Positions 1 to 10,685 of a DNA stretch of 64,000 nucleotides are shown in pieces (position 1 is the first letter of the stretch; every line of letters begins with the position of its first letter). Below the pieces are notes generated by a model that saw only the letters and a program-made list of their open reading frames with translations, ran no database searches and had not been told where the DNA came from. Source of the DNA: Flammula alnicola (Eukaryota; Basidiomycota; Agaricomycetes; Agaricales; Strophariaceae); the NCBI GenBank assembly GCA_015499995.1, contig JADNRV010000010.1, forward strand, positions 248,001 through 312,000, given 5' to 3'. The position numbers and the translations under genes were made by a program.

Positions 1-1916
1 AATTAAACAGCGCGAGCTTGCTCAGCGCGCCGCTCTCGTATATCGCGTACGAGGGCGTGTAGACGTTGCCCGCGTTGCCCCAAAGGTCGACGACTTGCGA
101 GGTGTTTGTCTTTCCGAGCGCCTCGGCGAGGACGATGGCGGCGTAGTAGACGGAGCCGGCGGACCATTCGTGGAAGGTCGATTGGTTGGTAGGCGGGGCT
201 GTGAAGGGCTGTCGAAAGGAGGGAGGGAAAGCAAAATAAATAAATAATGAGCACTCGTCATTGGATGCAAGTGCAAGGGTACGAGAGAAGAAAGAACGCA
301 CGTTATAAAAAACATTCTGCCCCCCGACATGCAGCATCCCATGCGTGAAGTTCGCCCACGCCATCTGCAGCCCATAGTCCATAGCCCACAGTGCCGCTCC
401 GTAACTATCGCTGATCCCCTTGAACCCCCCGCACGACGCCGTATTGGTCTCGAACATCATGAACGGCTTGCCCGCTGCGAGCGCAAGGTTCGACGAGTTA
501 ACGTACGGCTGCACGAGGCTCACCACGGCCGTGTGCGAGAGGTACGAGGGAAAAACGGTCTGCGGGTCCTGGATGGGCCCGTCAGCGGCGAATTGGGCGG
601 CGCAGTTGTTGTTGGGGTAACTATTGGGGGGTGTTGATTGATGAGTATTAATTGATTTAATTGGTAAGACCACGAGGAGGCGCAAGACGTACTGTTCGAC
701 TGTAAAGGCGAACATCCTGTCCTTGTATGTATTCATGAAGCCCGTATCCCACACCTCCTCCGGCGTCCATGGGCCAGTCGCAACGCTGGGCGCCAGCAGC
801 ATGTTCTTGTTAGTGATGAGTGGGTTAGCGTCCATAACGGTGATGAGCTGGCCGATTTCGTCGTAGTATTGTTGGGGCGAGTACGTCACTCGACGGCCGA
901 ATCTGTAGTTACAGGTAGGTGGGTGAGTGTTGTCGTATTGGTGTGGTTGGAGATCTGGAGGAAAGAGGAAGAAAAACGCACTGTTGGTAGAAATCAGGTT
1001 CGTTTCCTGCTTGGAGTGCGAGCAGGTTGTCGCCGAGGATGCTCTGCGCGTTTTCGGCGATCGCGAGGCGCCAGTTGGTGGAGTCGTTGAAGGGAATACC
1101 TGGAATATGGCAGTAGTGGTAAGAACGACAGAGAGGAAGGAAGAGAAAGGTGTATATACCGAAGAACCATTTGACGTTGAGCATTGACGAAATGTTGGAG
1201 GCCATGTAGAACATGTCGAGTGTGTATAGCACCGCAGGCGTTTTCGTCTGCGGAAAAAATAAGTAAGAAAGCAAGTCAGTGAAAATGAACTGTCCTGGAC
1301 TGGATTCAGTGGTACATACCGTCTGTGTTGATCCAGAATCGGTCTTGGCGAAGGTATGGCCATTCGGGATTGAATCCACCAGAGCGGCGAATTCTTGTGT
1401 GTTTCCGCCCAACCGAATGATGACTCCTCCTGCGCGCTCTTGCAGGTTTGCCATGAGGTTCAAAAAGGGGACTTGAAGAAGAGAGCTAGAATGATGTCAG
1501 GATAAGGTGGCTCCACAGTCACCTCACAGAAACGCACGAGTTTTTGCCCACTGACGATACGAGCCATCGAATGTGAATCAATGAAAGAAGGTAAAGGCAG
1601 AGTCAAAATACGCACAGACTTGACTGATCACCGACATTTCGATTGAGAAACCCCAAAATCCGACGCCTACGTGGGGTATCGACAGTCCGATCACCCCGGT
1701 GGCATCTCGCTGTAGTTGCAAGGTGTAAACTGTCGCTGGTTTGGGACTGGGTATGGCGGGCGGTTGAAGTTGGGTTTCATCGTAGGCTGCGGCTGTGGTT
1801 GTGGTAGCACTTGCTGCACTGGCCGTTTGTGCAAGGGGTATCTGGCCGTAGACGGTGACTGCTCGTGCTGTGGTGATGGCGCTGCAGAGCAGAACCAAGG
1901 AGGGAAGTAGTAGCAT
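1..1916 (-). CDS. GH79-family glycosidase, 3' end beyond the window
   Basis: Probably a secreted beta-glucuronidase-type glycosidase acting on glycans outside the cell. The start at 1916 gives a hydrophobic signal-like N-terminus (MLLLPSLVLLCSAITTARA). The conserved core begins with GFWGFSIEMSVISQ. The acid/base motif GNEPDF is encoded near 990-1007, and a likely nucleophile motif, FETNT, near 443-462. Exon 1 is 1616-1916, followed by a 13-base microexon (1538-1550) and an exon at 1321-1485; further introns follow. The reading stays open to base 1, so the C-terminal domain lies outside the window. No frameshift was noticed. The family call rests on my recognition of the motifs; the substrate is inferred. 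Confidence 0.8.
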
Positions 1917-3049
1917 CCCAAATATTATAAAAGTGTTTCAAATGCTGGTGTTGAGTGTAAAGAAAGACAGAAAAGACAGGTCGAGTATTTGGAAGACAAG
2001 TGTGATCGTTGCCAGTCGTCGTTTGTCCCTATTCCCTAGTGCCAAGACAGCCAAGACAATGGTCTTGTGCACTCCGGCCGAGTCCGGAACTCGCCGCCGC
2101 CTCACTCTACGATGAAGACACCAGAAGACATCTGCTTTGAGGATATGGAACATTTTCTTGGCTTCATACCAATGCTCGGTGAGTCCAAAGTGGGTCCGAG
2201 CGTCATCCGATGTCTGCAAACACCGTGAACAGGCAAACCAATCGAACATCTTGATCAAACTTACCTTCATTGTACCTTCATCCATAACGATAACTTTGAA
2301 TCGTGTTCAATGGACCATTGGAAGGATAGTTCATAAAATCATGGGAAGTGGCAAGTGCCATTTCCAACCTCTCTTTGTACCAGTTTCTTAAGTATTTATA
2401 GTCTAGCGGGTGCTGCGCAGTGAGGTCGTCTTTAATTAGAAGGCGAGATTTTCGCGCGACACACCGTAGCAAACCACAGCACTCCGAGGATCGCAATTGC
2501 GCTTTGAAAAATTCTGCTGCCCTACAATACGAATAGGCTCTGTCGGCTACACCATTACGTTAGAGATTATTTATAGTTCTACGGTCTACCACTCGGAAAT
2601 CTGCCACGATTTGATTCCATGGCTGAGGGACTCTGCAGCCTGCCAACTTATCTCGTTCGCTGGTGCAAGGCTAATCCTACCAATTCCGCCTGGAAAAAAC
2701 CTGCTGCATTTTACATAAGAAGAATATTATCCACCGACGACACCATCTGGATCGTGTACCTTGGAGGTTATCGCGGTTCGATTCAAGTTCGATTAATTGA
2801 AAATTCTCCGGGGATTTGATTGGCTCGGGGACCGTGCCACAGCCCACCAACTAATCTCGTTCGGTGGAAAGGTGCAACTAATCTCTATTCCCTTCATTCC
2901 TCTCTGCATCTGCACGTATTTTTACAATTGTTTTTCTCCGAGACACGCGGCTAGCCACATCCAACTCAGGAAAGGTTGCTTCTTCTTCTACTCCAGCCTC
3001 ATCTGTGCCTTCCTCCCCCTACTCCTCCAAACCCCATGGTTTAATGTCG
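1917..3049. other. Intergenic, no gene recognised
   Basis: Only short unconvincing ORFs are seen. A short direct repeat resembling 'atctcgttcg' with similar flanks occurs near 2650 and 2850. No RNA gene was recognised. Confidence 0.5.
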
Positions 3050-3410
3050 TCAGGGCTTCATCGTAATCGTAAGAGTGAACTCTGTGTTGTCTACATGGTC
3101 GCCCTTAGTAACCTTGAACGACGAATCATCAGAGTAATTGATAGTGGCGAGAGTCTTCTTCCAGTCCCCGGTTTCGATCGTTATATCTTCGGCTGAGGTT
3201 TTCACGTCATAGGTGTCGTTGGTCTTCAGGATGGTGGTCCAGGAGGTTTTCGAGGTCTCGGTGGTCTCCGAATAGTTAATGGACACGGATTCGGTTCCCG
3301 TGTTTGCTAACTTGACACTGGTAGACAGTAGCAGGAGTAGCAGAGTATACAATTTAGCAGAGAATAAAAACAATAGAAGATATTTCATAATTCACGCACG
3401 CTGAAGCCAT
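3050..3410 (-). CDS. Small protein of about 92 residues, unknown function
   Basis: The model uses a very short first exon (3400-3410, encoding MAS plus two bases) and an 82-base intron (3318-3399, donor GTGCGT, acceptor TACCAG) joined to a second exon ending at the TGA at 3050-3052. The product begins MASAVKLANTGTES and is rich in Thr, Ser, Asp and Lys. It looks like alternating beta strands and has no signal peptide or membrane segment. If the intron is ignored, an ORF with a hydrophobic leader (MKYLLLFLFS) appears, but those bases look intronic. I do not recognise the family. A compact all-beta cytosolic protein is the most I would infer. Confidence 0.5.
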
Positions 3411-4253
3411 GGTCAATTGTCTGGTGGGTCGTCTGGTTATGACTGAGGTGGTCTTGGGAATGTAGTGGGCTGTTCACTGCGTGAGGGTTTTTAACGTCGG
3501 TAGAGGCTATACATATGAGGCTCAGTGTTAGCGTCGACGTCGGCACAAGGAATCCACCGACTTGTGATGATTGAGCGGATCTTCCATTCTGAATGAATAG
3601 AAACACAGCTGTTAATCCCATAGCACTATTATAGATTCCATCCGGTTCCTTGGTTCACAATGGCGTCTTCGTATTATCCGAGATTGCCACGGGCGTCTAA
3701 AAGTAATCAGCACAGAATCAGCACAGGCAAGTGCCGTGCAACTCTTCACTTCAATTCTTCCTGTCAAACGTCTTCTGTGGGCACTTTAGAAGGCGATACC
3801 ATGTCAATTCGACGTGCCATAAACCTCCGCGGCCAGCTCTCTTGAACGCAATATTGGGCGCTTGAACGGAGACATGAGTTCAGGGCAGGTACCTGATTGG
3901 CTGGACTTTTGTGTCGGCCATCTCCAGCTTTTTGATGACTTCGCGTCACTTCGCGTCAGTTAGCATCGTTACACTTCGAATTGACGAAGTGCAAACGATG
4001 TCACACCCGTGCCACTTCGATTCGCTTCGCGGCAACACTAAACCTCCGAGTCCCGTTATCTGATTGACGCCCGTGAGTGCATCATCGATCATCTCAGAGG
4101 GCCAAGAATTCGGACAGGACTCAATACACTGGACCAAGGGTTCTGTCAAGTCAGTTTAATGCTGTGAAAAAGAATGACAAGAGGTATCGTTAAAGATCAC
4201 TCGCATATTTTGTCGCGATTACCCACGCTAAAGCCTATTAATTTTTAGGAAAT
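3411..4253. other. Intergenic, one hairpin
   Basis: No gene was recognised. A near-perfect hairpin at about 3964-4001 has arms of about 15 bases (CATCGTTACACTTCG paired with CGAAGTGCAAACGATG) and a 6-base loop. It lies downstream of the peptidase gene on the minus strand. Confidence 0.45.
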
Positions 4254-6863
4254 TTAGGCATGCGATGCCAGAATACCCCTAGCCTCCGCAAACCAATCCC
4301 TAGTTGCCTCAAAGCTGGCTCTACACGCCTCCACTCCATCCAGAGGATGGCTTTCACCTTCAAAGACAAGCATGTCCACCTTGCATCCCTTTTCTTTCTT
4401 CTGGGGTTTAGAATATCTCGCCTTCAGCGCATGATAGAACTCGATCCCATGCGAAGGGGCCACTCGTCGATCCGCTGCGCCGACCAATAGCAGCACAGGT
4501 ACTTTTATAGAATCGATATACGCCACGGGCGAAGCGGCTTGGAGTTTTGCAAATGTGTCGACAGTAACGAAGGGCGGCAAGGCCTCGTTGGCGCCGTCGC
4601 TACTGCTGCCGGACGGAGATGACGAGGATAATGGGTATGGCAGTCCGAACTCGGAGAAATACCAGTCAGGAATATCCGTCAAGGATATCTCACCCACGGA
4701 GATGACCGGGTTCCGCAGAATGGCCGCAGAGAAGAAATCGGGATACTGTCCTATCACTTTCAGATTGGAAGGGACACAGGAAGGCTCGTCAGAAAAGGAA
4801 TAATATCGAATAAAGGCCACGTACAATGGGCCGTAAGGAATCCACCGTGGCTCCCACCTGTGATGAATTGCTTCCCAGGACCCTCCTCAGAAATGCCGAG
4901 TTCAATGAGGCGGCGTGCAGATGCAATACAATCTTCCACGTCGAGCTCCCCGCATCTACCAATCAAATCCTGCAAGAACTTCTCGCCATATCCCGGGGAC
5001 CCAGTGTAGTTTGGGAGCGATAAAGTATCTGGGCGGTTTGTGATGACGATAAGCGCTGGGGTAAAATGCCTGTAGACACGCGAGAGTATCCTTCACTTAC
5101 ATCCTTCAAGAACCAGAGCAGTCGTCGTTGCCGAAAAGGCTGTGGAAGTAGCGCCGTGAGGCCCACCATGAGGAGAAGTAATGCAGGGAGCCTTGGCTCC
5201 TTCGCTTTCTTTGTTGGGGCCTTGGATAAGTATCGTCTCGACCAGTGGACGTCCCGGAATAGGAACGATCGACGTCTTAATGCTCGACAACGCTGCTGCG
5301 ACTGATTGAAAATTACAAGTTAGAATGCAGATGCCACATGAAAAAGGATCGCCTACCAGATTCGGATAAAGCGGGGTTGTCGAGCGAACGCCATGAAAAC
5401 GATCCCGTCGCGCTGAACTCGCCGAGCATGATTTCGTAGGGCACAGAAGGGGAGCTGCGACTGCAGATGACGCGAGCGTGCCCATCGGTCGCTAGAACTG
5501 ACCAACTGTACAAGTTGCCGTGATCGTCGACGATTGGAGTGAGATGGTTCACGTCCCAGCTGCCATTGTCTATACAAATCTGAAGGACTGTCGTCCGCGA
5601 GCCCCACTGCGAATGGAGCAAGACGCCGAGTGCTGATGAAATTACCGATGGAGCCGTGGCAGAGGGCAGAGACGGAAGGTTGTACGCTGGATAGAGCCCG
5701 GGGAACTCATTTGGATTACTAGGCGTTTCGACATAGCTCACTGCCGGCACACTGGCCGACGAAATATCCAAACGTGCGCTCGAAGGGTCAGAAGAAATAT
5801 CGAGCATGTGAAGCGTCGATGACGCAAGGTGCGCACCGCCGGTCCGGCATGACAGCCAAACGAGAATAGATCTTCCTTGATCAACCAACGGACGAGGGGA
5901 ACGGCAAGAAAGATGAGGAGGTGTGAGTTTTTGGAATTCCACGTCAATGCCCGCAGGGGGCTTAGCAATCTTGCCCGAAGCTGCGATGGGTGTGGAGATG
6001 CGAAGTTTCCAAATGCCCGAAGGTCGATTAAAGCATCCCTTGATACCCAGAATTCGACCGTCCGCCGTGAATTCGTATCCAGTCGCGTAGATGACTTGAT
6101 CCGAGTTCGGGGAGAACACCGCTTGTCCGAACCGCACGTCTTCGAGCGTTTTGAGCTGTACCAGGTGTATGTTATTTTGGGAGTCATTGCCGCTGAATCT
6201 CCCCAGCGCAGTATGAATGTGGTTGGTCTTTTCTTTCCGACAAGACCTTCTCCAAAGTCTGGGTTGAATCGAAATTTTTGGAAGGATCCTTGCTCTCAGG
6301 TGCATTGCCTTCCGCAGTGTACATGAATGCCATTTCGGACGGCGCAAAGGAAAACGATGCAAGGAATTCTGGCATCATGACAAATTTACAGAAATGAGCC
6401 TTCAGAAGTTGGTTGTAAATGAAATCCGATCTGAACGTACCATCTGCATAAAATCGCCATGATAGTCGGTCACGTCCAAGGCGGTCTGCAACACTCCTTT
6501 ATTCCAGATCTCTACCAATCGGGTCGAGGTCATGCCTGCGAGCTTAATGTTTCGCAACACTGCGCGCTTGTTCCAGAAGGAGACACTACTTGTGCGATAG
6601 CGTCGATATCTTGAAGCGGCGTCGTCGATACAGGGCAGATCCGTCCGATGAAAAGAGTATCGACTTAGACATAGTCCTCTTTGTGTTTGTGACATGATCT
6701 CGGACGGAGAAGGATACCTGAACGACGGTTGTCCTGGAGCATCTAAATAGAATCACCGCCATCTAACATCAATTCCATCCATATTCAGATGACGCAATGC
6801 TTACCATGAGCTGTAATGAATGGGCTGCGTGGGAATGGGTATTTCGGCGAGCTGAGTGTACAT
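4254..6863 (-). CDS. APEH: Acylaminoacyl-peptidase (S9C), reading frame broken in the N-terminal half
   Basis: This serine peptidase removes N-acylated residues from peptides in the cytosol. It has an N-terminal beta-propeller and a C-terminal alpha/beta hydrolase domain. The start at 6863 gives MYTQLAEIPIPTQP. The hydrolase part is clear: HGGPHG, the nucleophile motif GGSHGGF, TDIPDW, the acid in GAADRRV and the catalytic His in ESHPLDG, ending at the TAA at 4254. Introns in the 3' half splice cleanly, for example giving HLIGQYPDFF across the junction. The propeller half changes frame without an intron near 6165-6185, 6270-6281, 6562-6575 and about 6640, each explicable by one lost or gained base. 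It is either a decayed gene or, more likely given the same pattern in eEF1B-gamma, sequence error. Confidence 0.8.
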
Positions 6864-7083
6864 TGTGTGTGGCTTCGGGCTGCACACTGTCGTGGTAGAT
6901 GACAGAAAAGAGCCTGAGCGATGTGATCGCACTCAAGATGTGTGTTTGCTATATTAATCTTATCTCCTGCCTGATATAGTTGCCTTCGGATGTCGACATC
7001 ATCGGTCAGCGGCTAGTGACTTATAAATTCGGGCTGTTGAACGACTGGTTCTCCCATTTCTTCAAGTTCCTCACTCTCAGTTC

Positions 7084-7981
7084 ATGTCAACCATTGCAAA
7101 AATGTCGAAGAAAGTGATAATAGTTGGCGGTCACGGCGAGGTAAAGTCCACTCCAGTCTTTCCGGTTTAATACTAACGAGAATGAGATGAGGTGTCCATG
7201 CGACTCACTAAATTGCTCTCCTCGAACCACTCAGTACATCTATCATCAGAAACCCTGCGCAAAAAGACGATATCCAGAGGCTCTCCGCGACCCCACTCGT
7301 CTTGTCTTTAGAACATGCCCTGTTGCTGATTTCAGTAAGGCTTTCAAGGGTACGATGTTGTTTACTTTTCCGCCGCATCGGAGGGTCGGGATGGGACGAT
7401 AGGACAAAGAAGGTGACTACGAGGGAGCATTAAAAGTTTTGACGCTCTCGAAGGGGTGAAGGAACAAAACCGTTGTTAATTATGGTTTCCGCGGTTGACG
7501 TCCGCGACCGAAAGAAGAACCTGCTCACTATGTACGTATTGCCGTTTGACTAATTCACATCTAATTTCTGTTACAGGACCAAGAAGATATCGCCATGTCC
7601 AACCAGGTCTGGCAAAGTATCGGCGCCTACATGCAATGGAAATATGAAGCCGACAAAGTCCTTGTGAAACGCACCGCTTCAAATGGATAATTCTGCGTCC
7701 TGGAGCGTTGACCAATGACGTGGGGTGGAAATGCCTCAATCGGTAGGACACATCTATGGGGAAAGATTTTATCGATTTCGGTGGGTTAACCATACATTCA
7801 TCTAAAGCGATTATTTGACTGGCTGTATGTCACAGCGGGACGACGTTGCGAAAGCCCTGCTCTTCTCATTGATAGAGAAGATGCTGCAGGTTTGGCAATC
7901 GATATGGTTGGGGGCACTGTCCCCATCAAAGACGGTTTGGATGCTTTCATCAAGAAAGGAGAAACGGATTTTCTGGGATAG
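7084..7981 (+). pseudogene. NmrA-like NAD(P)-binding protein, copy A, frame broken
   Basis: The product belongs to the atypical short-chain dehydrogenase/NmrA group with a Rossmann fold. The N-terminus, starting at 7084 or 7102, reads MSKKVIIVGGHG, the dinucleotide-binding loop. A short intron follows, then a stretch homologous to copy B. Pieces of the family core appear in different frames (VSMRL, ADFSKAFKG, DGLDAFIKKGETDFLG), and the TAG is at 7979-7981. Several frame changes are not explained by introns, so no intact protein is encoded as written. It is a tandem duplicate of the gene that follows, including the region upstream. The substrate is unknown. Confidence 0.6.
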
Positions 7982-8320
7982 AATTTAGAGATGCGGTTTC
8001 ACGATTCAAGCTGTGATGTACTATGACATACATACAATAATGCTAGTTCCTGTTTTCCACGAGATAATTGTTCAGGTCAGGTTCAGCCGCAGCGCCAGCG
8101 TCATTTCTAATTTCCTACAAGATCCAAAGCCAATCTCAGCCCACGACTCAAGAAACGAACTTGCTCTCTAGATCTAGAGTGTAGGGCCGCGGAATGCGAA
8201 TCTTATCTGTTACCCGATATAGTTACCCGATGTCGTCATCACACCATCAGTCAGCAAGTGTAGAGAAGCCCGAGATGCTGAGCGACTGGTTCTCTCGTTT
8301 CTTGCTTCTCCTCTCAGTTC
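7982..8320. promoter_or_regulatory. Duplicated upstream region of the NmrA-like pair
   Basis: This spacer resembles the bases before copy A (about 6955-7083): shared stretches include 'tcttatct', 'cgatatagtt', 'gactggttctc' and 'ctctcagttcatgtc'. The tandem duplication therefore included the promoter. Confidence 0.45.
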
Positions 8321-9216
8321 ATGTCGAGCATTTTGAAAATGGCGAAGAAAGTGATAATAGTTGGAGGTCACGGAAATGTAAAGTCCACCTCCAGTTTTCA
8401 GAAATGCATTTATTAATGCTATAACGACCTGGACAGGTCTCCATGCGACTCGCCAATTGCTCTCCCCGCACACTCGGTGACTTCTGTCATCAGAGATCCT
8501 GCACAAGAAGACGACATCAAAGCGTTTCTGCGACCCCACTCGTCCTTTCCTTAGAAGATGCGCCTGCTGCCGATTTCAGTAAGGCCTTCAAGGGTTACGA
8601 TGTTGTTTACTTCTCCGCAGGAGCTGGAGGAAAGGGAGGAGAGGAGAGGACAAGAAGATAGACTACGAGGAGCAGTAAAAGTATTCGATGCTATCGAAGG
8701 CGTTGAAGGAGCAAAACCATTGTAATTCTGTTTCCGCCATGGACGTCCGCAATCCAGACAAGATACCTGCTCACTATGTACGTATTCGCCACTTAATGAT
8801 TCACATCTAATATTTTTCTTCAGAACGAGGAGATATCGCCGTATCCAACCGCGTAAGGAAAGCTATCGGCACCTACATGCATTGGAATACGAAGCCGATA
8901 AAGACCTCGTAAAGCGCAACGCTTTCAAATGGATAATCTTGCGCCCCGGAGGTTTGACTAATAATCCGGGGGCGGGAACTGCCTCAATTGGTAGGACGCA
9001 TCTCGGGTAACAATTTCGGTGGTTGAAACGTGTATTCTACACAAACGATTATTGACGAGTTACGCCATAGCGGGACGACGTTGCGAAAGCCCTCGCTCTT
9101 CTCATTGACAGAGAAGACGCGCAGGGCTGGCAATCGATTTTGTTGGAGGCGATACCCCCATTCAAGACGGTTTGGATGCGTTCATCAAGAAAGGAGAAAC
9201 GGATTTCCTAGGATAG
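8321..9216 (+). pseudogene. NmrA-like NAD(P)-binding protein, copy B, frame broken
   Basis: Copy B is closer to the family sequence than copy A. It starts MAKKVIIVGGHGN at 8339 (an upstream in-frame ATG is at 8321). The stretch KAVSATPLVLSLEDAPAAD reads in one frame, followed by DVVYFSAGAGGKGGEER. Later pieces, including ILRPGG, AKALALLIDRED and DAFIKKGETDFLG, end at the TAG at 9214-9216. The reading frame shifts at several places without intron signals. Either the gene is decayed or the assembly lost bases. No neighbour indicates a pathway. Confidence 0.6.
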
Positions 9217-9656
9217 ACTAGCAATTAAACGATTCAGCAGTGTAGAAAGATGTATAAACCATGCAAGTTCCCATGTTCTTCCACGACATCATTATACAGG
9301 TCGACCTGCAGCGTCGGTCGGCGGTCCTCAGTTCAACTGTTGGTTCTTTGGAACTGACTAACACGCCTCAAGTCAAGAAATTCACAGATTGGATGATAAG
9401 ATATTCCCAAGGAAGCAACCTACAGACAGAGCAGAGCATTTGGGATAAGAGGAAATAACACGAGCAGCTTCCGAAGCAAGGATACATTACGATCAGAAGT
9501 ATACAGATTCGATACAAGGATACATTAGATGAGTGACAGAACTAGAGCAGTCGGAGCGGCAAACAGTTGCGAACCAGCGCGGGTCGACAGACTAGAAAAG
9601 AGAGGTGCAATAGAATCAGTAAAGCCCAAATGAAAACGATGCAAGTTGATGGAAAG

Positions 9657-9733
9657 GAATATCAGATTTTCAAATTCTCGACAGGAGGATTAAGACAGGG
9701 ATAACTGAAAAAATATGAATCTCATCTTGCAAG
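9657..9733 (-). ncRNA. snR38-like: Box C/D snoRNA, snR38-like, copy 2
   Basis: On the minus strand a box C-like AAGATGA (9722-9728) is followed by CAGTTATCCCTGT (9695-9707), then CTTA as box D' (9691-9694), and CTGA as box D (9662-9665). The 13-base guide is perfectly complementary to the universally conserved 25S rRNA stretch ACAGGGATAACTG at the peptidyl transferase centre. By the rule of five nucleotides upstream of D', the target is the middle G of GGG, equivalent to yeast Gm2815, the known snR38 site. It lies inside an apparent intron. Confidence 0.6.
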
Positions 9734-9867
9734 AATGGGAAGGGACTGGACTAAAGAAAGGATACTCACAGTACAGTTGTAAATAGCGACTTTGCTGGTA
9801 CGGATCCTTGCTATAGAAGGGAAAAAAGGTTAGCCTCTGATAAGAGCATGAGAGGCTTCGAAGTTTG

Positions 9868-9941
9868 TGAGATCAGATTTCAAAGGTCTCGACATAAAAT
9901 TAAGACAGGGATAACTGAAAAGATAATTCTCTTCTTGTAGG
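9868..9941 (-). ncRNA. snR38-like: Box C/D snoRNA, snR38-like, copy 1
   Basis: This is a diverged duplicate of the snoRNA about 200 bases away. The same guide CAGTTATCCCTGT (9905-9917) precedes CTTA (9901-9904), and box D CTGA is at 9873-9876. The expected box C is poor (AAGAAGA at 9930-9936), so this copy may be less active or carry a sequence error. It lies in its own apparent intron. Confidence 0.5.
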
Positions 9942-10113
9942 AGAATACGGGAAGACAATGGACTCACGCAGAAAACCTTGCAAGAACAGTAGGGTCTTAA
10001 CAAAAGCTTCATGCCGTATGAATAGGAAGCGTCCTTAGTTATCTAAATGGAAAAAGAGACTGAAAAAAAGACGTTAGAACGAAGTCACGAAAGCAAAAGG
10101 TTCATTGGAGAAT

Positions 10114-10212
10114 AGAGATCAGAAAGGATGTGTTCTCAATGGTTAAATGGGGCGTTACTCCCTCCTCGAAGAGCTGGGTTATCGAGCATGACGCTCTTTT
10201 TCATCACAATAG
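10114..10212 (-). ncRNA. Candidate box C/D snoRNA, target unknown
   Basis: In the next intron of the putative host, the minus strand carries a perfect box C (GTGATGA, 10201-10207) and a box D CTGA (10119-10122) about 80 bases later. The bases before box D (GAACACATCCTTT) would be the guide; I do not recognise its rRNA target. No clear terminal stem is seen. Confidence 0.4.
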
Positions 10213-10434
10213 AAAAAAGGGGCGATGAAGCAAGGAAGTATAACACTGACCTTTCAGTTATTCCACCCACGAGCCTTCCATGACATACAATCGCACTACA
10301 TAGTAAAGGAGCAACGAGAAATGGTAGAAGACCACAAGGTAGTTGCCTAGCCGTCGCAACGAAGGGAGGAGGAGACAGTGGAAGGAACGAAGAATATTTT
10401 AGAAATAAAATTTGGGAAACCCACGGTCAATTCA

Positions 10435-10556
10435 CACGGTCAGTTTAGGGTAGGCGCGTGATAGTGCTTGAATCGCACAAATTAAATCACTCCTTAAAGA
10501 TCCTCTCATTCACATCCGAAGAGCTTTCTATCGTGTTATTTTATTCATCAAAACAG
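10435..10556 (-). ncRNA. Weak candidate box C/D snoRNA
   Basis: The minus strand has TTGATGA (10545-10551) and CTGA (10440-10443) about 105 bases apart, between the eEF1B-gamma stop and the first recognised host exon. No terminal stem or rRNA match was found. It is listed because it continues the pattern of the next three introns. Confidence 0.2.
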
Positions 10557-10685
10557 AAAATAAGCAGCGGCCGTACGTGACGCAAAGACAGATGGAGCGA
10601 CCACAACAACGTGAAGTAACGATACAACGATGAAGAGAAAAACACTTTAGATCCCAGTCCGCCTCGGTCAGTACAGTTTGATGAT

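Larger units (their letters stand above)
9240..10680 (-). ncRNA. Probable spliced snoRNA host gene
   Basis: No protein is evident here, but four exon-like blocks on the minus strand are bounded by good splice signals: about 10251-10295 (donor GTCAGT, acceptor TATGTAG), 9968-10042 (donor GTGAGT, acceptor CATTTAG), 9770-9810 (donor GTGAGT, acceptor CTATAG), and an exon starting at 9592 after TTTTCTAG. The introns between them each contain a box C/D-like sequence; two share a 25S rRNA guide. This is the organisation of fungal intronic snoRNA host genes. The outer ends are uncertain. The transcript might also be an extended 3' part of the eEF1B-gamma transcript, whose stop codon lies just upstream on the same strand. 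Confidence 0.5.

Noticed and set aside
3050..3388. Secreted small protein starting MKYLLLFLFS
   Set aside because: The hydrophobic leader is better explained as intron sequence ending in TACCAG.
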